From the NCBI GenBank assembly GCA_023421795.1, contig JAEZSO010000003.1, forward strand, positions 310,001 to 374,000: a stretch of 64,000 nucleotides of DNA, in the 5' to 3' direction. Both the position numbers and the translations under genes were made by a program. Positions 53,272 through 62,348 of this stretch are shown in pieces (position 1 is the stretch's first letter; each line of letters begins with the position of its first letter). This stretch comes from Cyanobacteria bacterium OH_PDB_230 (GTDB lineage: Bacteria; Cyanobacteriota; Vampirovibrionia; Gastranaerophilales; Gastranaerophilaceae). The notes below the pieces were generated by a model. It saw nothing but the letters and a program-made list of their open reading frames with translations. It did no database searches and was not told the origin of the DNA.

Positions 53272-54657
53272 ATGCTTGAGTTTAATTATAGCAATGTACG
53301 CTCAGATATTATCGGTTCAGAGCATGGTCTCGACATTAATTTTGAATTCGATAATTACAAAGAAAAAATTACAAAAATTATTGCTGATTTAAATTCAAGA
53401 AAAGATAAGCCGGGACAGTGGCTTCAATGGATGAACCTCGGTTACAACGAAGAAACTGTATGGTATGTTAAAGAATACGCGGCTATGGTTAGAGGCAGAT
53501 TCGACAATGTTCTAGTTCTTGGGATAGGTGGTTCAGCATTAGGCGGTATGGCTGTTTGTGAAGCCCTTTTGAATCCTTATTGGAACCTTTTGACAAAAGA
53601 ACAAAGAAAAGACTATCCAAGAATATTCTTTTTAGATAACATCGACCCTGATCAAATGAATGGATTATTCCAAGTTTTAGATATGAAAAAGACTCTGGTT
53701 TGTGTAATCACAAAATCAGGCTCTACCGCAGAAACGATGTCTCAGTTCATGGTTATCAAGGATATGCTTGAAAAAGAACTGGAAGATGATTATAGAAAAA
53801 ATATAGTAGCAGTTACAGACAAACAAACAGGTATTTTAAGACAATTGTCCGACCAAGAAGGATACAAAACTTTTGTTGTTCCTGATGATGTCGGCGGCAG
53901 ATTCTCTGTGTTCTCAGCTGTTGGCCTGTTGCCGTTCGCTTTAACCGGACTTAATGTTGATGAAATAATCCAAGGCGTTAAGGATATGGACTTAGTACTC
54001 AAAAATATTGATATCTGGCATAACATCGCCGCACAAAATGCCTTGATACATTACCTTATGGATACCCAAAAAGGTAAAAACATCAATGTAATGATGCCTT
54101 ATTCAAGCAGATTAAAATATGTGGCAGACTGGTTCGTTCAGCTTTGGGCAGAATCGCTGGGTAAAGAAATAGATAAAGACGGGAATAAAGTGAATGTAGG
54201 ACCCACTCCTCTAAAATCTCTCGGCGCGACTGATCAACACTCTCAAATCCAACTTTATAACGAAGGACCTAATGATAAACTTATCAATTTTATAAGAGTA
54301 AAAGATTTTGACACCACTTTAGAGATTCCGAAAATATTTGAATATACCGGTGTTGGATACTTAGGCGGAAAAACAGTCAATGACTTATTAAATGCAGAAG
54401 CTGATTCGACTAAAGTAGCTTTGACAGACTTGTCTAGACCAAATGTAACAATCACTGTTCCAAAAGTTGATGGATATCATATAGGCCAACTCCTTTATAT
54501 GTTGGAAGTTCAAACCGCAATAGCAGGAGAATTGTATAATATCAATGCTTTTGACCAGCCAGGTGTTGAACAGGCTAAAAATTACACATACGCTTTGATG
54601 GGAAGAGCGGGATATGAGGATTCTGCTAATCTATTAAAAGAAAAAATGGCAAGATAA
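53272..54657 (+). CDS. pgi: Glucose-6-phosphate isomerase
   Basis: 461 residues from the ATG at 53272, preceded by AGAGGG; the frame is open back to 53143 but the upstream residues do not match the family. LVLGIGGSALGG, ITKSGSTAETM, DVGGRFSVFSAVGLLPFALTG and GATDQHSQIQLYNEGP (the active-site His) are intact. Interconverts glucose-6-P and fructose-6-P. A terminator follows. Confidence 0.95.
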   Translation: MLEFNYSNVRSDIIGSEHGLDINFEFDNYKEKITKIIADLNSRKDKPGQWLQWMNLGYNEETVWYVKEYAAMVRGRFDNVLVLGIGGSALGGMAVCEALLNPYWNLLTKEQRKDYPRIFFLDNIDPDQMNGLFQVLDMKKTLVCVITKSGSTAETMSQFMVIKDMLEKELEDDYRKNIVAVTDKQTGILRQLSDQEGYKTFVVPDDVGGRFSVFSAVGLLPFALTGLNVDEIIQGVKDMDLVLKNIDIWHNIAAQNALIHYLMDTQKGKNINVMMPYSSRLKYVADWFVQLWAESLGKEIDKDGNKVNVGPTPLKSLGATDQHSQIQLYNEGPNDKLINFIRVKDFDTTLEIPKIFEYTGVGYLGGKTVNDLLNAEADSTKVALTDLSRPNVTITVPKVDGYHIGQLLYMLEVQTAIAGELYNINAFDQPGVEQAKNYTYALMGRAGYEDSANLLKEKMAR

Positions 54658-54664
54658 TAAAAAC

Positions 54665-54696
54665 AAAAAGAGCGCGGTTTAATCCACGCTCTTTTT
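54665..54696 (+). terminator. Terminator of pgi
   Basis: AAAAAGAGCG (54665-54674) and CGCTCTTTTT (54687-54696), with GG/CC inside and a short AT loop; 8 bases after the pgi stop. It can also act on the minus-strand 85-residue gene. Confidence 0.9.
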
Positions 54697-54709
54697 ATTT
54701 TGGCTAAAA

Positions 54710-54967
54710 TTAAGTGTATTGTTCTTCTTGCATTGCTATTGCTGATATTTGATTAGACATTATGCAAAATCTTTTGATCGGACCTATCGTATCTTTTTCT
54801 ATCAGTTTGTTGCTTGCAGCGCTAGTTTTTATAATTTGTGTTAATTCTTCGTAGACTGCCAGTGGGTTTTCAAAATATAAAACTAACGGGGCTGCTGAGC
54901 CTTTTACAAAAACTAAAATAGAAATACGGGTTTTAAACTGTGGGGTTTGTGAAAATGGTTGAGGCAT
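54710..54967 (-). CDS. Small hypothetical protein, 85 aa
   Basis: Start set at ATG 54967 (MPQPFSQT), which has AGAAGGGAA upstream; the frame is open to 55030. A beta-rich middle RISILVFVKGSAAPLVLYFE is followed by a helix with EELTQIIKTSAASNKLIEK. No signal or span. Looks like a small PH-like or swapped beta domain, but no family is recognised. Confidence 0.6.
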   Translation of the reverse strand: MPQPFSQTPQFKTRISILVFVKGSAAPLVLYFENPLAVYEELTQIIKTSAASNKLIEKDTIGPIKRFCIMSNQISAIAMQEEQYT

Positions 54968-55033
54968 AATATTCCCTTCTCTTAATGTTTTCCATAAGCT
55001 AAAGGTAAACAATTTGCGTTTAATTGTCAAGTA

Positions 55034-55063
55034 AAAAGAGCCTACCTTTCGGTAAGCTCTTTT
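55034..55063 (-). terminator. Terminator downstream of the 520-aa gene
   Basis: AAAAGAGC (55034-55041) pairs with GCTCTTTT (55056-55063), with an inner ACC/GGT pairing and one wobble. It lies 14 bases after the minus-strand stop at 55077. Confidence 0.82.
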
Positions 55064-55076
55064 GTATTTTTTCTAA

Positions 55077-56639
55077 CTATGCCCACATTCCTGTTGAGTC
55101 GTTGAATGAAAGTTCCGGGAGGACCATGTTTTGATATTGTGAGACATATGTCGGTTCTGAGAAGTTGTTTATTGGTGTTGGTGAGTATGGAACTTCTGTA
55201 TATCCATATGAAGCAACTGTTCCTTTAGCGGCATATTTGAATTGTGTTTTGCCATTGATAGCTGCAAGTTCAGCATCTGTTATTTTTATTTCGTTGAATT
55301 TTTTTACATTTGTGTAACATTCGTCGATTTTTTTAAGTATTGTGCTGTCTGCTCCATATTCTTTTTGAAGGTTATTATATGCTTCTTCTAGTTTCTTTGG
55401 AGATAATTTTTTCAACTTATCTGTTAATTTTTTCCAAGTATTTGCTGTAGTTTTGTTTCCTGAAATTTCACTGGCTAAATCTGAATCTATAGTTCCGTCA
55501 CTTTTCGGTACGTTTTTGTTTAGTTCTGCTTCCAATTCTTTTATTGTAGCGTTATTTTCTTTTATTTTTTGAATATTTCGTTTTAATAGGGCTTCATCAC
55601 CGAATTCAGTATATTCTGGGTTGCTTAAATCTTTATTTATTTTTTGTAGGTTATCGATTTCCTTACTTATCTTGTTAGTATCAATTGTCTCACTGACTTT
55701 TTGAGTTTCTGCCTTCGGTGCTGTTTCTGGGGTCGCGTCAGGTCCTGCATTTTTACCTATCCTATTTTTAATTTTAGTTTTGTAGTTTCCTACTTTTTCC
55801 TTTACTGCATTAGCTGCAGCTTTTGCATTTGCTTGTGTGCCTTTCGCTAAAGCTTTAGTTACGCTTCCTGTACTGTCGTATACTCTTCCTGCAACAGTTC
55901 CGACATCGTCAAGTCCAGTTACTCCTTTCCCAAAGGCTTTTGCTTTTATAGTTGCTGTTTTTACTTTATTTGTAATATTAGCTAGTCTTGAAGCACTAGT
56001 TGCAGCGTCGTCAACATTTGCCAGAGCTTTTACTCCTTTTGCCGCTTTTGCTGCGGTTGCTCCTTTTGTTAATGCTGCCTTAGCGGCTCCTGCCGTGCCT
56101 CTTATTCCGATTAGAGATGTTCCTAATTCAAAGGCTCCACTTCCTATGTTTTGAAAAGCTTCTTCTGCTTGTTGGTCTGTTTGTGCATTATCAGCGGCAA
56201 TTGCTCCTTTGACTATTCCGACGGTTCCTTTTACTGCTCCATAAGCTGCAAGCCCTGTCGCAATAATCGGTCCTACCCCTGGAATAAAGCAAGCGCCCAC
56301 TATCAAAGCTGTTTTAAGCGGATTCTCTATTATGGCCTTTCCAATATTTTTTACACTATTTAAAATACCTTTTCCAAGGTTTAACAGCTTTTTGCCGAAG
56401 CTGATTTTTCCGTCATCTGCCTCTTTTCCTGTTTGTAAATTTGTTTCTTTAGCAGGTGTTTGCGACAGATATGAATCTGTTGCAATTGGATTTGTCATTG
56501 TCGTTGCGCTTAGCAATTCTGCTATTTGTTTTTCTGCAAGAGCGTTTGCGCCTTCAGCACTTAGAGCTTTATTTTGCTGTTGAAGCTGTAATGCCAAGTT
56601 CTGCTTAATTTGCGCATAATTAGCTGCGTCAATACCCAT
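55077..56639 (-). CDS. Ala/Lys-rich protein with a hydrophobic glycine-rich patch, 520 aa
   Basis: N-terminal helix (1-45) rich in Gln, Ala and Leu; residues ~100-145 form a hydrophobic Gly-rich patch (TALIVGACFIPGVGPIIATG, AAYGAVKGTVGIVKGAIAA), likely membrane-active; then Ala/Lys-rich helices (~165-290) and a helical region (~330-460). The C-terminal tail is Tyr/Pro-rich. No Sec signal. AAGGAG lies eight bases before the ATG. Similar in style to the 302-residue protein at 42596, without clear homology. Unknown; an effector or surface protein exported by an unusual route is one possibility. Confidence 0.6.
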   Translation of the reverse strand: MGIDAANYAQIKQNLALQLQQQNKALSAEGANALAEKQIAELLSATTMTNPIATDSYLSQTPAKETNLQTGKEADDGKISFGKKLLNLGKGILNSVKNIGKAIIENPLKTALIVGACFIPGVGPIIATGLAAYGAVKGTVGIVKGAIAADNAQTDQQAEEAFQNIGSGAFELGTSLIGIRGTAGAAKAALTKGATAAKAAKGVKALANVDDAATSASRLANITNKVKTATIKAKAFGKGVTGLDDVGTVAGRVYDSTGSVTKALAKGTQANAKAAANAVKEKVGNYKTKIKNRIGKNAGPDATPETAPKAETQKVSETIDTNKISKEIDNLQKINKDLSNPEYTEFGDEALLKRNIQKIKENNATIKELEAELNKNVPKSDGTIDSDLASEISGNKTTANTWKKLTDKLKKLSPKKLEEAYNNLQKEYGADSTILKKIDECYTNVKKFNEIKITDAELAAINGKTQFKYAAKGTVASYGYTEVPYSPTPINNFSEPTYVSQYQNMVLPELSFNDSTGMWA

Positions 56640-56776
56640 AGTCTTCTCCTTTTTTCCTCTTCATAGTAAATATAATATTGCTTGTATATATAAAAAATAT
56701 ACAAACTCCAAAATTTACTTATTTAAGATAAATATGAAGAAATGTTAACGATGAAAAATGTTTCTTGTCTGTTATT

Positions 56777-57361
56777 TTATTCTATGATTACATTTGAGCA
56801 ATTTACATTGTTATTAAAGCTGTTTAATCTTTCTTTTGCTAAATTTGAATTAGGATTCAGCATCAAAGCTACTTTATAGTATAGCTCTGCATTTTTATGG
56901 TCTCCAAGGCGTTCATAACACTGTGCTGTTAGTAGGTTGGTTGTATAATCTTTTAAATAACCTGAACTAAGTGCCAATTTGTAAAATTCCAAAGCTGTAT
57001 TGTATTCTTGAAAGTGCGAATAAAAATCAGCCAAAGCCTTATGTAGATTTGAATTATCGGGATACATATTATATGCTTGAGACAAAATATTTTTTGCGTT
57101 TGATCTGTCGTCAAGCATGGTATATGTTTTTCCTAGTCCTATCATATATTCCAGGTTTGTTTTGTTGTTATAGTGCCCGTTGTTATATAAAGTTAAAGCT
57201 TCATTTAAATAATAATGTCTTTCGCCTTGTGACATAGCAATTGACGCCTTATACAAATAGGTTTCTCCCATGCCGGCTAAATTTTCTGCAATAGCTTGAG
57301 TATGCAGAAGAGATAGAGATAAAGTCAATATTATTAGTGTTTTTGAAGGTTTTTTATACAT
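56777..57361 (-). CDS. Secreted TPR-repeat protein
   Basis: 194 residues with a signal peptide (1-25, ...LSLLHTQAIAE). Four to five tetratricopeptide repeats follow (YLNEALTLYNNGHYN; MIGLGKTYTMLDDRSNAKNI; HKALADFYSHFQEYNTALEF; TAQCYERLGDHKNAELYYKVALML). Probably a periplasmic scaffold. Divergent from nuoA. Confidence 0.8.
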   Translation of the reverse strand: MYKKPSKTLIILTLSLSLLHTQAIAENLAGMGETYLYKASIAMSQGERHYYLNEALTLYNNGHYNNKTNLEYMIGLGKTYTMLDDRSNAKNILSQAYNMYPDNSNLHKALADFYSHFQEYNTALEFYKLALSSGYLKDYTTNLLTAQCYERLGDHKNAELYYKVALMLNPNSNLAKERLNSFNNNVNCSNVIIE

Positions 57362-57396
57362 ATTTAAACTGAACTTAATAATTCACAACAAACAAT

Positions 57397-57405
57397 ATTA
57401 TAACA
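57397..57405 (-). promoter_or_regulatory. Extended -10 of the TPR gene
   Basis: TGTTATAAT on the minus strand, identical to the arsR and ftsY elements, 35 bases before the ATG. Confidence 0.5.
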
Positions 57406-57472
57406 GGTTCAAATTATGATATAAATATATATATAAAATAAAACTAATCAGGACGTATTCACGGGGGATAAA

Positions 57473-57826
57473 TTGCAAGAGCTATTGGCTTTAATAATAA
57501 TGTTGGGGTTATCGACTGCATTTGCAGTAGCGGCCTTGGTTATAAGCTTTATCCTAGCTCCTAAAGCCGAGTCAAATATAAAAAATTCCACATACGAATG
57601 TGGCATGAATCTATATTCAGATGCCAAAATTCAATACAATATGCAATTTTTTATGTATGCGATTTTGTTTCTTATATTTGATATTGAAACTATAATGCTA
57701 TTTCCTTTCGCTTTAGTTTTCAACAAATTAGGACTACTTGCTTTTGTAGAGGTCACTATTTTTGTATCGCTTCTGGTTTTAGGGTTGGTTTTTGCTGCTA
57801 AAAAAAATATGTTAAGGTTCAGATAA
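57473..57826 (+). CDS. nuoA: Complex I subunit NuoA
   Basis: 117 residues, three spans. TTG start preceded by GGGGGA. Contains STYECGMNLYSDAKIQYNMQF and LFLIFDIETIMLFPFAL, the family signature. Membrane-arm subunit at the quinone-site junction. First gene of the operon; the stop overlaps the nuoB ATG. Confidence 0.95.
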   Translation: MQELLALIIMLGLSTAFAVAALVISFILAPKAESNIKNSTYECGMNLYSDAKIQYNMQFFMYAILFLIFDIETIMLFPFALVFNKLGLLAFVEVTIFVSLLVLGLVFAAKKNMLRFR

Positions 57827-58398
57827 TGCAATTAATTTTATCTTCGATAGATTGGGTTTATAATTGGGCGAGGTCAAATTCACTTTGGCCAATGACTTTC
57901 GCAACATCATGTTGTGGTATCGAAATGATGTCTACTTCGGCTTCCAACTTTGATATCGCAAGATTCGGCTCTGAAGTTTTTAGGGCTACTCCAAGACAAG
58001 CAGACTTGCTAATCGTAGCAGGGACTATAACTCACAAAATGGCTCCAGCTTTGCTTAAACTATATGAACAAATGGCTGAACCAAAGTATGTTATCGCAAT
58101 GGGCGCTTGTACTTGTAGCGGTGGTATGTATCGGTATGATTCTTATTCTGTGGTGGACGGAGTTGATAAAATAATCCCGGTGGATATTTATTTACCTATG
58201 TGCCCGCCAAAACCTGAGTCGTTGCTAGATGCGATAATGAAACTTCAAAAGCAAATAAGAACGGAATCTTTGTCAAAAAGACATGAATATCTGCTTTCAC
58301 ACAAACCAAAGCTGGCTTTAGGAAGTGATGATTCCGAGATATTATTGGCGGCTCCCAATATTGAAATATATTCTTGGGGATTGAAGGAGGAAAAGTAA
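57826..58398 (+). CDS. nuoB: Complex I subunit NuoB
   Basis: 190 residues. Cluster N2 ligands Cys29-Cys30 (ATSCCGIEMM), Cys95 (GACTCSGG, with an extra Cys97) and Cys126 (PMCPPKPES). Passes electrons to quinone. One-base overlap with nuoA. Confidence 0.97.
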   Translation: MQLILSSIDWVYNWARSNSLWPMTFATSCCGIEMMSTSASNFDIARFGSEVFRATPRQADLLIVAGTITHKMAPALLKLYEQMAEPKYVIAMGACTCSGGMYRYDSYSVVDGVDKIIPVDIYLPMCPPKPESLLDAIMKLQKQIRTESLSKRHEYLLSHKPKLALGSDDSEILLAAPNIEIYSWGLKEEK

Positions 58399-58399
58399 A

Positions 58400-58849
58400 T
58401 TGTATAAAGACTTTGTAGATTACTTTTCAATAGAAAAACAAGAAGAGCTAAATGATGGTATCTTCAAATTCTACATTCCAAAAAACAAAGTAAAAGAGGT
58501 CTTGTCTCACTTGAAAAGGCAGCCTGAGTATAGTTTTGATATTCTTCTTTCTGTCGCATGCATGGATAATACAGAGATATTTGAAATTTGCTATATTTTG
58601 TATTCAACTCAAACAAATGAAAACATTGTAATAGCGACTTCTATTTCAAGAGAAGATCCAATTATTGATTCGGTTTCAGAGATATTCAAATCTGCAAATT
58701 GGGATGAGAGAGAAATCTTTGATTTGTTTGGTGTGATTTTTACTGCTCATCCAAATTTGAAACGTTTGCTTCTCCCTAAGGATTGGAGAGGTTACCCTTT
58801 AAGAAAAGATTATGAGCTTACAGATGAAAGGTTAGCCTGGAACAAATGA
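58400..58849 (+). CDS. nuoC: Complex I subunit NuoC
   Basis: 149 residues from a TTG at 58400 with AGGAGG nine bases upstream. Signature WDEREIFDLFGVIFTAHPNL and RLLLPKDWRGYPLRKDYE. Separate from NuoD, not fused as in E. coli. Overlaps nuoD by four bases. Confidence 0.95.
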   Translation: MYKDFVDYFSIEKQEELNDGIFKFYIPKNKVKEVLSHLKRQPEYSFDILLSVACMDNTEIFEICYILYSTQTNENIVIATSISREDPIIDSVSEIFKSANWDEREIFDLFGVIFTAHPNLKRLLLPKDWRGYPLRKDYELTDERLAWNK

Positions 58850-59964
58850 GCGAAAAATTAAGACAATCAATGAAAGTTAATATAGGTCCCCAACACCCTT
58901 CTACGCACGGAGTATTGAGACTTATTGTAGACCTTAAAGGGGAGTTAATAAAAGATTGTGAACCTGTTATAGGTTATCTTCACAGAGGTATGGAAAAGAT
59001 GGCTGAGTCACGTTCTTTTCTTCAATATCTTCCTATCACAGACCGGATTGAGTATTTGTCCAGTTTCTTTTGTGCCGAAGCTTTTTGTGGCGCTGTTGAG
59101 AAACTTTCTAATATAGAAGTTCCTAAAAAAGCTAAATACATAAGGGTTCTTACTATGGAGCTTAATAGAATAGCCTCTCATTTGTTGTGGCTTGGGACCT
59201 TTATGCTTGATTTAGGTGCCAGTTCTCCTTTTTTCTATTGCTTCCGAGAAAGAGAATCGATAATTTCATTGTTTGAAGAATTAACCGGACAAAGAATGAT
59301 GTATAACTACCATACTTTTGGTGGTGTAAAAAGAGATTTGACGGATGATTTTTTAGATAAGTTGAAACTTTTCACCGACGATTTTCCTTCAAAAATAGAT
59401 GAATATGAAAATATAATTACAAAAAACCCTATTTTCTTAAAAAGAACCTACGGGATTGGTATATTAAGCAAAAAAAATGCCCTTGATTATTCAATTACAG
59501 GCCCTAATTTAAGAGCTTCAGGTGTAGCATTGGATTTGAGAAAGCAAAAACCATATCTTGTCTACGATGAACTGGAATTTGAGGTTCCGAACCGTAAGTA
59601 CGGAGACAGCTGGAACAGGTATTTCGTCAGAATCCAAGAGATGAGAGAATCATTGAAAATAGTAGAACAATGCGCTAAGTGGCTTTCTGAAAATAAGGAT
59701 GGTGAATACAAAAACCCTGATGTTAAACCTATAGCAATAAAGCCTCCTGCCGGCATGGTAATCAATAATATTGAAGCACCGAGAGGTCTTTTGTCTTGCG
59801 TCTTATATTCAGATGGAACAAATAAACCGCTCAGAGTCAAATGGAGGACGCCTTCTTTTTATTCAGTGCAGGTGTTGCCTACTTTGATTAAAAATCATAT
59901 GTTCTCAGATGTAATGGCAATTTTTGGAAGTTTAGACGTGATATTACCAGAGGTGGACAGATAA
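58846..59964 (+). CDS. nuoD: Complex I subunit NuoD
   Basis: 372 residues. GPQHPSTHGVLRLIVDLKGE opens the quinone-binding 49-kDa domain; GYLHRGMEKMAESR, ELNRIASHLLW and PRGLLSCVLYSDG follow. Ends in a LDVILPEVDR tail typical of the family. Confidence 0.97.
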   Translation: MSEKLRQSMKVNIGPQHPSTHGVLRLIVDLKGELIKDCEPVIGYLHRGMEKMAESRSFLQYLPITDRIEYLSSFFCAEAFCGAVEKLSNIEVPKKAKYIRVLTMELNRIASHLLWLGTFMLDLGASSPFFYCFRERESIISLFEELTGQRMMYNYHTFGGVKRDLTDDFLDKLKLFTDDFPSKIDEYENIITKNPIFLKRTYGIGILSKKNALDYSITGPNLRASGVALDLRKQKPYLVYDELEFEVPNRKYGDSWNRYFVRIQEMRESLKIVEQCAKWLSENKDGEYKNPDVKPIAIKPPAGMVINNIEAPRGLLSCVLYSDGTNKPLRVKWRTPSFYSVQVLPTLIKNHMFSDVMAIFGSLDVILPEVDR

Positions 59965-61064
59965 TGGATATTTTGTACTCATATTACGTTCAATATATGC
60001 AAAGTCTTGGTATTAATGAAGCTTTTAGCTTAGTATCTTGGTATATTTTTACCTTTATAATACTTGCTGTATTTTTAGTTGGTATTGTGATTGTCTTGGT
60101 TCTTGTTGAGCGTAAGATATTGGCTTTATTTACAGTGAGAAAAGGACCTAACAGGGTAGGTTATTGGGGATGCTTGCAAACAGTGGCGGATGCGATAAAA
60201 TTACTTTTCAAAGAAGACATAATTCCAACAGGTGCTGATAAATTTTTGTTTTCAATTGCGCCGATAATTGTTTTCGCCCCCATAATGTGTGTGTGGTCGC
60301 TTATTCCTTTTAGCAGCGAATTTTGCGCCTATAATTCTGTTGTCGGTATAATTTTATTTATGTCTATATTGTCGTTTCCTGTTATCGGGATACTTCTTGC
60401 AGGTTATTCAAGCAACAACAAGTACTCTTTAGTGGGAAGTATAAGAGCTTGCATCCAAACAATAAGCTATGAATTGCCCTTGTTTATGAGCGCTCTAAGT
60501 GTTGTTGTTCTTTCAGGCACTTTGAATCTTGATAAAATTGTTCTTTCTCAATCGTCAACCTATGGTGCTTTTGGGTGGTATTTTATTCCTGCTTTTATAG
60601 GGTTTGTTGTGTTTTCTGTTTCTGCTTTAGCACAAATGAACAGGACTCCTTTTGACTTGCCTGAAGCCGAAAGTGAACTGGTTAGCGGATACAATACAGA
60701 GTATTCAGGTATGAAGTTTGCTATGTTTTTCTTAGGAGAGTATGCAGCTACATTCATTATCAGCACTTTCATCGCTACATTGTTTTTGGGCGGCTATCTT
60801 TCACCGTTTGGTTTTTATATTGCCGAAAAACTACATTTCGGTTTTGTTTTAACTCAGTTTTTGGTTTATGTCGAGCAATTTATTTGGTTAATTTTAAAAA
60901 CAGCGTTTATATTGTTTCTTATAATGTGGGTAAGAGCAACTTTGCCAAGACTCAGAGCTGATCAGCTTACCGAGTTCGCTTGGAAAATTCTTTTACCATT
61001 ATCTATATTAAATTTCTTTGTGGTTTGTGTGGTTAAATATTTTAAAATCTGGGGTGTGTTGTAA
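59964..61064 (+). CDS. nuoH: Complex I subunit NuoH
   Basis: 366 residues, about nine spans. VERKILALFTVRKGPNRVGYW, RTPFDLPEAESELVSGYNTE and RATLPRLRADQL are signature. Links peripheral arm and proton pumps. Overlaps nuoD by one base. Confidence 0.97.
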   Translation: MDILYSYYVQYMQSLGINEAFSLVSWYIFTFIILAVFLVGIVIVLVLVERKILALFTVRKGPNRVGYWGCLQTVADAIKLLFKEDIIPTGADKFLFSIAPIIVFAPIMCVWSLIPFSSEFCAYNSVVGIILFMSILSFPVIGILLAGYSSNNKYSLVGSIRACIQTISYELPLFMSALSVVVLSGTLNLDKIVLSQSSTYGAFGWYFIPAFIGFVVFSVSALAQMNRTPFDLPEAESELVSGYNTEYSGMKFAMFFLGEYAATFIISTFIATLFLGGYLSPFGFYIAEKLHFGFVLTQFLVYVEQFIWLILKTAFILFLIMWVRATLPRLRADQLTEFAWKILLPLSILNFFVVCVVKYFKIWGVL

Positions 61065-61477
61065 TGGTAAAAAAAATTGTTAATTTCTTTATTTCAATGG
61101 GAAAGGGGCATTTCACTGTACTTAAAAATGCCTTCAGAAAAAGGGTAACTCTTGAATATCCTGAAATTAAGAGACCTGTAAATGACAGATTTAGAGGGAA
61201 AATTAAACTTAATTATGACGATAAGGGTCAAACTCTCTGTACAGGGTGCGGTATTTGTCAAAGAGTATGTCCTTGTAAAGATTTGATACATATTGAACGT
61301 TCAAAAGACGAATATGGTAAATTTAAAGCAACAAAGTATGAAATAGACATCAGTCATTGCATTTTTTGCGGGAATTGTGTAGAACATTGCCCAGAGAAAG
61401 CGATTTCAATGACAAAAAATTACGAACTAGCTTCATTAAACAAAAGAGAATTGCTTCTAGCATTAAAAGGTAATTAA
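61064..61477 (+). CDS. nuoI: Complex I subunit NuoI (two 4Fe-4S clusters)
   Basis: 137 residues. CTGCGICQRVCPCK and CIFCGNCVEHCPEKAI are the two [4Fe-4S] motifs (clusters N6a/N6b). The N-terminus has a helix with a FISMGKGHFTVLKNAF segment. Overlaps nuoH by one base. Confidence 0.95.
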   Translation: MVKKIVNFFISMGKGHFTVLKNAFRKRVTLEYPEIKRPVNDRFRGKIKLNYDDKGQTLCTGCGICQRVCPCKDLIHIERSKDEYGKFKATKYEIDISHCIFCGNCVEHCPEKAISMTKNYELASLNKRELLLALKGN

Positions 61478-61479
61478 TC

Positions 61480-62013
61480 GTGGAAATTTTATCAACAGCA
61501 TTATTTTATATGATTTCAGGACTTTTGATAGTTTCAGCGCTGGGTGCAATTTTTTCACCAAGAATTATATATTCTGTTGTCTGTGCGTTTATAGCTTTCG
61601 TAACCGTAAGTTTCGTTTACTTTATGCTTAATGCGCCGTTTAATGCTGCTGTTCAAATTGCCATATACGGCATAGCGGTATCAATATTGTTTATTTTTTC
61701 TATAATGCTTACCGGATACTATAAAGAGAAAAATTTATATATTGCAATAGCTCCAAGAACATTATTTGCAGCTGGCGGAATCTTTCTAATTTTTATATCT
61801 TCTGTAGTGTTTGGTTTTGAAGACATCAGAAATGAACTTGATTGTTCTCTTGTCTCAAGTAAGATTTCATCGTTATTTGATACGACCTACCCGATTGCAA
61901 GAGGGATATTTACAAATTATGTTTTTGCATTTGAAATTTTATCAATATTTTTACTTGTTGCGGTAATTGGATTTGCTGTAATCTTGACGTTTAAAAGAGG
62001 TGAAGACAAATGA
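61480..62013 (+). CDS. nuoJ: Complex I subunit NuoJ
   Basis: 177 residues, five spans. NAPFNAAVQIAIYGIAVSIL is the family core. GTG start at 61480, a few bases after the nuoI stop. Overlaps nuoK by four bases. Confidence 0.93.
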   Translation: MEILSTALFYMISGLLIVSALGAIFSPRIIYSVVCAFIAFVTVSFVYFMLNAPFNAAVQIAIYGIAVSILFIFSIMLTGYYKEKNLYIAIAPRTLFAAGGIFLIFISSVVFGFEDIRNELDCSLVSSKISSLFDTTYPIARGIFTNYVFAFEILSIFLLVAVIGFAVILTFKRGEDK

Positions 62014-62348
62014 TGACTGAGATATTTGACTTTATTTTTAATGTTGGACTTGTTCATTATTTGATAGTAGCTTTAGTCTTGTTTTGCATAGGGCTTTTTG
62101 GAGTTATTGTATCAAAAAACATAATAAAAATATTGATATGTATCGAATTGATGCTAAATGCTGTAAGTATTAATTTTGTTGCTTTTGCTAGTTTTAACGA
62201 CGGATTAATGGTTAACGGGATGATTTTTGCTTTGTTTATCACGGCAATATCAGCCGCCCAGGTTGCTGTCGGTATTGCACTTTTGATTTGCATTTTTAGA
62301 CACAAACATACAGTTAATAGTGAAAAAATTGGAGAATTAAAAGGTTAA
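62010..62348 (+). CDS. nuoK: Complex I subunit NuoK
   Basis: 112 residues, three spans. KILICIELMLNAVSINFVAF has the conserved glutamate used in proton transfer; ITAISAAQVAVGIALLI is the third helix. One-base overlap with nuoL. Confidence 0.95.
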   Translation: MMTEIFDFIFNVGLVHYLIVALVLFCIGLFGVIVSKNIIKILICIELMLNAVSINFVAFASFNDGLMVNGMIFALFITAISAAQVAVGIALLICIFRHKHTVNSEKIGELKG

